This document shows positions 61,638-64,000 of a stretch of DNA of 64,000 bases, one piece after another. The notes beneath the pieces were generated by a model, which searched no databases, was not told where the DNA came from, and saw only the letters and a list, made by a program, of their open reading frames with translations. The stretch is taken from contig JBEAMJ010000012.1 in NCBI GenBank assembly GCA_041166025.1, positions 13,598-77,597 on the forward strand. Direction: 5' to 3'. The first letter of the stretch is position 1; each line of letters begins with the position of its first letter. The position numbers and the translations under genes were made by a program. The stretch is from UBA7672 sp041166025. GTDB lineage: Bacteria; Pseudomonadota; Alphaproteobacteria; Caulobacterales; Hyphomonadaceae.

Positions 61638-61649
61638 TACTATCGGGTA
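61638..61649. promoter_or_regulatory. TACYNNNNRGTA palindrome (site 4 of 5)
   Basis: TACTATCGGGTA lies 66 bases upstream of the GTG start of the five-gene operon and is followed by AAAA, as is site 3. It falls in the 126-base gap before the SDR at 61699, the only sizeable gap in this stretch. Confidence 0.5.
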
Positions 61650-61698
61650 AAAAGTACTACTGTAAAGGGAGATGGGGTCCATTCGTGCGCATCGTAAG

Positions 61699-62463
61699 TT
61701 AGTACCGGTACTGTCGATTGAGCTTTCTCATTCCCCCGAGCCAACGATCGTAGTCGGCGGTCTTCCGCCGCATGTACTCGAGCACTTCCGGATGGGGGAG
61801 GATGAGAAACTGCTCAAGGCCAATGGCTTGCACGCATGCTTCCGCCACTGCGTCTGGCTCCATCATGCCGTCAATGTTGGCGACACTCTTGGCGGCGCCG
61901 GCGGTCATGGCCGTGCGGACAGCTTGAGGACAGAGGACCGACACTTTTATTCCGGCGTCGCCATGCGTGATCGCCAGCCACTCAGCGAACGCCACCGCTG
62001 CATGTTTGGTCACCGAGTAAGGCGCGGCGCCGATCTGCGTAAGCAAGCCCGCCGCGGAGGCTGTGTTGAGCAGATAGCCCCCACCGCGGGCGATCATAGG
62101 AGGAACCACGTGGCGGGCGGCCCAGACATGAGCCATCACGTTGATGTCCCAAATGCGTTGCCATGCATCGTTGGGCGCTTCGGCGCCGCCGCCTATGCCG
62201 ATCCCCGCGTTCGAGCAGAACAAGTCGATCGGGCCAATCCCGGCTTCGACCGACTCGATCAACGCGCGGATGTCTCCCTCTCGGCTGACATCGGTTCTAA
62301 TTGCTGTACCCAAGATCTCGGCCGCCACGGATTGCGCACCGGCCTCGTCCAAATCCGCGCACACGACATGCCCAGCGGCCTGGGCGTGAAACCGCCGCGC
62401 GAGCGCGCGCCCGATGCCGCTCGCGGCGCCGGTGACGACGACTATTTTGTCCCGGATGTCCAT
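61699..62463 (-). CDS. short-chain dehydrogenase/reductase (SDR)
   Basis: A 254-residue SDR with VVTGAASGIGRAL, CSNAGIGIGG, catalytic Ser in NTASAAGL and active site YSVTK. The long C-terminal helix (VLEYMRRKTADYDRWLGGMRKL) is typical of SDRs annotated only as oxidoreductases in actinobacterial and alphaproteobacterial lipid clusters. ATG 62463 starts the fold; the longer frame adds 34 unrelated residues. It shares a divergent promoter with the crotonase at 62661, containing TACYNNNNRGTA site 5. Substrate unknown. Confidence 0.88.
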   Translation of the reverse strand: MDIRDKIVVVTGAASGIGRALARRFHAQAAGHVVCADLDEAGAQSVAAEILGTAIRTDVSREGDIRALIESVEAGIGPIDLFCSNAGIGIGGGAEAPNDAWQRIWDINVMAHVWAARHVVPPMIARGGGYLLNTASAAGLLTQIGAAPYSVTKHAAVAFAEWLAITHGDAGIKVSVLCPQAVRTAMTAGAAKSVANIDGMMEPDAVAEACVQAIGLEQFLILPHPEVLEYMRRKTADYDRWLGGMRKLNRQYRY

Positions 62464-62582
62464 TGACGCGACTCTTATGAGAAAATTGGACCGCGCCAAC
62501 GAATAGGGTAGGCATCGCCGCATGGCAACGCATGCGACCTGCAAGCATGTTAAGGTCATTGCCATTCGTTGTTAAGCTGGCC

Positions 62583-62594
62583 TACTCTTGAGTA
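62583..62594. promoter_or_regulatory. TACYNNNNRGTA palindrome (site 5 of 5)
   Basis: TACTCTTGAGTA, extended to CTACTCTTGAGTAG, gives perfect 6-base arms around TT, the most symmetrical of the five. It lies in the 197-base divergent promoter between the SDR (start 62463) and the crotonase (start 62661). Confidence 0.55.
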
Positions 62595-62660
62595 GATGGG
62601 GCGAGCACCGACTGCGCTTCACCGGCCAGACGCCGACCGCCTCGGTAGGGTTGTGAAGTG

Positions 62661-63458
62661 ATGGACTACCAGCATCTCAGAGTGTCGCAAGCAGGGGGCG
62701 TGGTCACCGCGCAGCTCGATCGCCGCGACGCGCGCAACGCGCTAAATCCAGCCCTAATGCGAGAGCTCACGGACTTTGCGCGCGCACACAGAACCAAAGT
62801 CGATGTCCGCGCCATCATTCTCAAGGGCGGAGATCACAACTTCTCGGCAGGCGCCGATCTCAGCGCGTCAGCAGAGAGCCGAATCAGCGACAAGCCCTCT
62901 CTCGTTCAGTTGCGCGAAGCCGTGCTGTTGGGGCCCGACATGTGCAGGGCGTGGGAGGAGATTGAGCCCGTCACCATCGTCGCGATCGAGGGGTATTGTA
63001 TTGGCGGTGCGTGCGCGCTCGCAGCAGCGTGTGATTTTCGAATTGTAGGCGAGGGGGCTTCGATGCGCCTTCCCGAGATCCCGCTTGGGATCAACATGAG
63101 TTGGCGCAGCGTCCCGCGTCTCGTGGACCTTCTAGGACCCGCGCGTGCCAAGCGGTTCATTATCTTCGGCGAGGCGGCGGATGCGAGAACCTGCGTCGAG
63201 TGGGGGCTAGCTGACGAACTCGCGCCAAAAGGCGGGGCCTACGCAAGCGCGCAGGTTTGGGCCGAGAAGCTCGAGGCGTTACCGCCGCTGCCAGTGCGCA
63301 TGACTAAGGAAGCAGTGAACGCCATCGCCGGCGCCAATCATTTCGCCACAAGCTTCATGGATCGCGATCAGTTCTTGTTGACATTCGCCAGCAAAGACTT
63401 CGCTGAGGGAGCAAAAGCATTTTTTGAAAAGCGTAAGCCAAATTTCACGGGGGACTAA
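62661..63458 (+). CDS. enoyl-CoA hydratase/isomerase-family protein
   Basis: A 265-residue crotonase-fold protein. It has RRDARNALNPALM, the oxyanion loop NFSAGADLSAS and IGGACALAAACDFRIVG, where the first hydratase Glu is Ala. The second Glu is kept (RLPEIPLGINMSW). Isomerase or another superfamily reaction is therefore more likely than simple hydration. ATG 62661 is preferred to GTG 62658 by spacing from aggg. It is divergent from an SDR across TACYNNNNRGTA site 5 and seems monocistronic; no gene follows closely on the same strand. Confidence 0.85.
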   Translation: MDYQHLRVSQAGGVVTAQLDRRDARNALNPALMRELTDFARAHRTKVDVRAIILKGGDHNFSAGADLSASAESRISDKPSLVQLREAVLLGPDMCRAWEEIEPVTIVAIEGYCIGGACALAAACDFRIVGEGASMRLPEIPLGINMSWRSVPRLVDLLGPARAKRFIIFGEAADARTCVEWGLADELAPKGGAYASAQVWAEKLEALPPLPVRMTKEAVNAIAGANHFATSFMDRDQFLLTFASKDFAEGAKAFFEKRKPNFTGD

Positions 63459-63650
63459 CACTCGCGAGCGTAAGTCTTGCCTCAATTCTGCTGAGCAGCG
63501 AGACAAGTCTGGTTGTTTTGACCAAGCGAACCCCAGAGGGATCAGTATCACATATCGCCCTGTGTTCGGCCCGCGCCGGAGGCGTTAGACTCGCCAATAC
63601 GCAATGACAAAGCCCTGCGTCCCGACACCTACAGGAGGCCATCGCGCGCA

Positions 63651-63693
63651 GGCGGCGTCAGGGTGGAAAGCGTAAGCGCGCCTTGACGCCGCC
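63651..63693. repeat. strong inverted repeat in the terminal gene-poor region
   Basis: GGCGGCGTCA and TGACGCCGCC are perfect 10-base arms, extendable by about three pairs including one wobble, around a loop. It lies about 190 bases after the crotonase and 28 before the end of the small minus-strand frame. There is no T run. It could be a terminator for either strand or a dispersed repeat element; no second copy was found in the window. Confidence 0.4.
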
Positions 63694-63720
63694 GAGCACG
63701 ATGGCATTTGCGCAGCCGGA

Positions 63721-63954
63721 TCAAACCATCCGGCGGCAAGGCACGCTACGGACGATTTCCAGCGCTAAGCGTGCGGCCACGGCGCCAATGAAGAAGGCGT
63801 AGAGCGGCGCCAGCGGATCGGACAAATGCATTGATGCCGTCCAATGCATGGCGGCGACCGCACCGAAGAGCGCGAGCAACCAGAGACCATCGATCGAAAG
63901 CGCGACGAGAATGATGAGGAAGACAAAGGCGAGGATCATGACATCTGCGACCAA
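63721..63954 (-). CDS. possible small two-helix membrane protein
   Basis: A 77-residue frame (72 from an ATG at 63939) with two hydrophobic stretches: MILAFVFLIILVALSIDGLWLLALFG compressed into one or two helices at the start, and LYAFFIGAVAARLAL near residue 60. I do not recognise it. The start is TTG 63954 or ATG 63939, neither with a clear ribosome-binding site. The hydrophobic pattern is more protein-like than that of other small frames in this area, but it may still be chance. Confidence 0.35.
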   Translation of the reverse strand: MVADVMILAFVFLIILVALSIDGLWLLALFGAVAAMHWTASMHLSDPLAPLYAFFIGAVAARLALEIVRSVPCRRMV

Positions 63955-64000
63955 GGAAAAGGGTGTCGGGCGCTTTGCTCTTGTCTGGTCGGCTCATGCG

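Noticed and set aside
1..64000. Complete steroid degradation pathway
   Set aside because: Side-chain-type enzymes are present, but no ketosteroid dehydrogenase, 9-alpha-hydroxylase, meta-cleavage dioxygenase or P450 is encoded in the window, so only a side-chain or branched-chain role can be proposed.
1..64000. Mobile-element origin of the island
   Set aside because: No transposase, integrase, tRNA-bordered repeat or insertion-sequence end was seen; codon use looks even along the window.

Overview
The window is a 64 kb catabolic island from a GC-rich Gram-negative bacterium. It has an outer-membrane TonB-dependent receptor and signal-peptide-bearing esterases. The abundance of acyl-CoA dehydrogenases, thiolases and short-chain dehydrogenases, with the style of receptor and regulators, suggests an alphaproteobacterium (Caulobacterales/Hyphomonadaceae- or sphingomonad-like). 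This taxonomic call is inference: there is no rRNA or other marker gene. I see no tRNA, CRISPR array, insertion sequence or phage gene.

Layout. 1-2.8 kb: the tail of an unrecognised gene, an HSL-family esterase, an SDR and a TetR regulator. 3.4-14.5 kb (+): TonB receptor, lipoprotein-like HSL esterase, MFS transporter, two acyl-CoA ligases, aldehyde dehydrogenase and a type-B carboxylesterase. 14.6-18.0 kb (-): secreted SurE-like protein, crotonase, an unknown protein and a SnoaL-like protein. 18.1-22.7 kb: a third HSL esterase, then on the minus strand an SCP2-type thiolase with a paired acyl-CoA dehydrogenase couple. 22.9-24.5 kb (+): enoyl-CoA isomerase-like and 2,4-dienoyl-CoA reductase-like genes. 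24.5-31.4 kb (-): a seven-gene unit (SDR, thiolase, MaoC, nitroreductase, nitronate-monooxygenase family, MFE-2-type SDR, MFS exporter). 31.8-55.7 kb (+): a 24 kb co-directional run starting with an AraC regulator and holding two carboxylesterases, two thiolases, a single-chain biotin-dependent acyl-CoA carboxylase, a second acyl-CoA dehydrogenase couple, a FadB-like protein, MaoC, MFE-2-type SDR, a FATP-like ligase, two AMACR-like racemases, a nitronate-monooxygenase homologue, another dehydrogenase and a crotonase. 55.7-62.5 kb (-): a tightly coupled five-gene operon (ligase, HMG-CoA-synthase-like/OB-fold fusion, SCP2-type thiolase, MaoC, SDR) plus one SDR. 62.7-63.5 kb (+): a crotonase, then a low-gene-density end.

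How the genes fit together. Six esterases could release acids or alcohols from an ester taken up through the TonB receptor. The aldehyde dehydrogenase would oxidise an alcohol-derived aldehyde to an acid, and four ligases would activate acids to CoA thioesters. Several parallel beta-oxidation sets would then shorten them. The AMACR-like racemases, SCP2-type thiolases, MFE-2-type SDRs, MaoC hydratases and acyl-CoA carboxylase resemble the peroxisomal route for 2-methyl-branched chains (pristanate, bile-acid side chains) or isoprenoids. No steroid-ring oxygenases or ketosteroid dehydrogenases are present, so a complete steroid pathway cannot be claimed.

Two points stand out. One is an HMG-CoA-synthase-like protein that has lost its catalytic residues, is fused to an OB fold and is coupled to an SCP2-type thiolase. 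The other is a palindrome, TACYNNNNRGTA, found by eye five times, each time in an intergenic region upstream of these genes, which suggests one regulon.
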